From: Gorsachius magnificus
Lineage: Eukaryota > Chordata > Aves > Pelecaniformes > Ardeidae
Direction: 5' to 3'
NCBI GenBank assembly: GCA_034008185.1
Contig: CM067084.1
Span: forward strand, 67,862,612 to 67,926,611
DNA length: 64,000 bases
Position 1 is the first letter of the stretch; each line of letters starts with the position of its first letter. The position numbers and the translations under genes are program-made. Below, in pieces: positions 62,444 through 64,000 of this stretch. The notes beneath the pieces were generated by a model, which was not told the DNA's origin, ran no database searches, and saw only the letters and a program-made list of their open reading frames with translations.

Positions 62444-62605
62444 TCTCCTGCAAGCTGTGATTTTGGCTCTGTAATTTCCCTTAAAAAGCTCTTCAGCAAT
62501 AACAGAAAGCCACTTCAGAACAATTACAAATCAGTTGCTGATGCACTTTTTTAGTAGCTGTATTATCTTTCTCTGATGCTTCACATTTGCTCTGACTTAA
62601 CAGCT
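62444..62605 (+). repeat. Diverged direct repeat, copy 2
   Basis: Same orientation as 61700-61872 and about 745 bases downstream. It carries the same anchors, and in the matching plus-strand frame reads TESHFRTITNQLL, compared with TESHFRTYINQLL in copy 1. In-frame stops occur on both sides of this stretch, so the copy is not a simple open exon as it stands. Confidence 0.7.
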
Positions 62606-64000
62606 CAACACACTCAGAGACAAATTGGGAATATATTTCAAGACTCAACACAGTGTGACTTTGAGTAGATGCAATTTCAGGCATGTTAGCATGAGAATGA
62701 AGCAGCAACATTTTTCATGACTAGCCTTTGGTAACTTAAAGCAACTCCATAGGGATCAAATACTGTAATGAAGACAGAGTCACTGGGGGTGGCCAGCTGT
62801 CTGGAGATGGCACTAACCTCGCTCTGCGTTATCCCAAGTCAGTACATTACAGACCGACAAAGCTTTGGGGGCTGGGGAGAATACTTTCAGGAACCCTGCA
62901 CAGAAATTCGTGGAAGAAAACAGACATGGGGGAGACAAAGGGAAATAAAGAAAATGAAAAAAACATGGCTAAATACCTCCAAAGAGCAAAATCATCCTCT
63001 GACACAGGGCTAAAAGGCCCTTGGCATTTGCAGAACTGTCAATTCCTGCCTGTGCTGACCTTCCTTTTTCATTATATGCAGTTTTCCTCAAGAAAAAAAT
63101 TGGATAAAGATTTTAGGAACTTCCATGTTCAGAAGATGTGGAATTACTTGATCCCGTTGATACAGCCATTACACAGAGGTCAATGAGAGAGAAAACAGTC
63201 ATTAAAAGGGGACACTTAAGCGTATATTTGCTAGCACAAGCAGAGAATAAACATTTCCATGTTCATTACATTTTTTTGAGAATACATTTTCAAATATGTA
63301 TTTTTACCACATGCTTTTAATTCTTAAGACACTATAAGGAATCTGAGGTTACATTAAAAGTACTGCAGAGATTTCCAGCATGAGGTTAAAAAGATGGGCA
63401 AAGTACTTGATAAATGTAATCAGGCTTAAACCCAAGTGGGGATTAAAATAAACTCGCATCTGAACATTTCACATAATAAAGGTAAAGAAAACTATTTTAA
63501 AATGTTCCTTCTGCTATTAATTCCTGAGAGTTACAAAAAATCCTTGACATCTTTTAGATAAAGTTTCAGTTAAGGACTGATGTACTGTTGTCAGGGAGTA
63601 AGGTTTCCTGCTCTATTTACAAACAAGTCTCTTCCACTGATGCTTTTTGCACTACCAGAGAACAGGGAGCAAACATTGTCCCTCTGCCTCACATTTCTCC
63701 CTGAGACCATCAAGTACTGAGGGGGACAGGTCGAGAGCTCTCACATGGGTAGGCATTGCCCAGCAGGAAACCCTTCCCTCCAGCACTACAGCCAAGCTGG
63801 AAGAAGCAGGAACACAGTGCCAGTCCCCCCTGAAGTCATGAACATGGGAGCTGCCCTTTACATAGGGTGAGAGCAAAAGTGTCACAGTTTTGCCTGAGAG
63901 AAGTGTTTCCAGGAGGAGCTGCATAAATCTGCGGTCATAAAAGGGATATAGTATGAACACACTTGTATTGCTTTCGGGGGAAAGATGTATTTTTTTTCTT
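62606..64000. other. Unassigned DNA to window end
   Basis: No gene or named repeat is recognised. ORFs of up to 102 codons (63652-63960, minus) sit in a slightly more GC-rich patch and carry no motif. Confidence 0.5.

Noticed and set aside
1..64000. Bacterial, phage or organellar origin, operons, riboswitches, tRNA or rRNA genes
   Set aside because: There are no long dense ORFs and no RNA gene signatures. The presence of CR1 LINEs and an ERV LTR points to avian nuclear DNA.

Overview
This window looks like ordinary bird (avian) nuclear DNA from a gene-poor intergenic or deep intronic region. It is AT-rich and CpG-poor, with short spurious ORFs, poly-A/T runs, and repeats of recognisably avian type: several CR1 LINE fragments, some ending in the CR1-type 8-bp tail of the form (ATTCTATG)n, and a solo endogenous-retrovirus LTR of a type I recall as common in birds. 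I cannot name the species. The LTR type suggests a neoavian bird, but that is recollection, not evidence in the window. I recognise no confident protein-coding gene, rRNA, tRNA, CRISPR array or bacterial feature.

Layout. 1-5 kb: unassigned AT-rich DNA. 5.06-5.63 kb: a clean solo LTR on the minus strand with an intact 6-bp target-site duplication. 7.0-7.8 kb: an old plus-strand CR1/L3-like fragment. 9.35-9.45 kb: a short exon-like stretch between good splice-site matches. 11.0-11.8 kb: minus-strand CR1 lacking its 3' end. 17.1-17.4 kb: small local duplications. 23.9, 27.2, 30.0, 33.4 and 41.2 kb: faint remnants of old LINE or tRNA-related repeats. 38.6-39.5 kb: a compositional patchwork (AT-rich tract, GC-rich pocket, poly-A, G-rich tract). 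41.9-43.4 kb and 52.0-52.7 kb: the two best-preserved CR1 copies, both minus strand. 55.0 kb: a CR1 3' stub. 57.6-61.0 kb: a long, much-decayed CR1/L3-like element in which remnants of ORF1 (esterase-like), endonuclease and reverse transcriptase can be read in order. 61.7-62.6 kb: a diverged pair of direct repeats that also resemble each other in one reading frame.

No genes act together here. Most apparent ORFs are chance, or are CR1 coding remnants or their antisense shadows. I did not find a novel biological system. The observations most worth checking are the exon-like piece near 9.4 kb, the direct-repeat pair near 62 kb, and the nearly full-length ancient CR1 at 57.6-61.0 kb.
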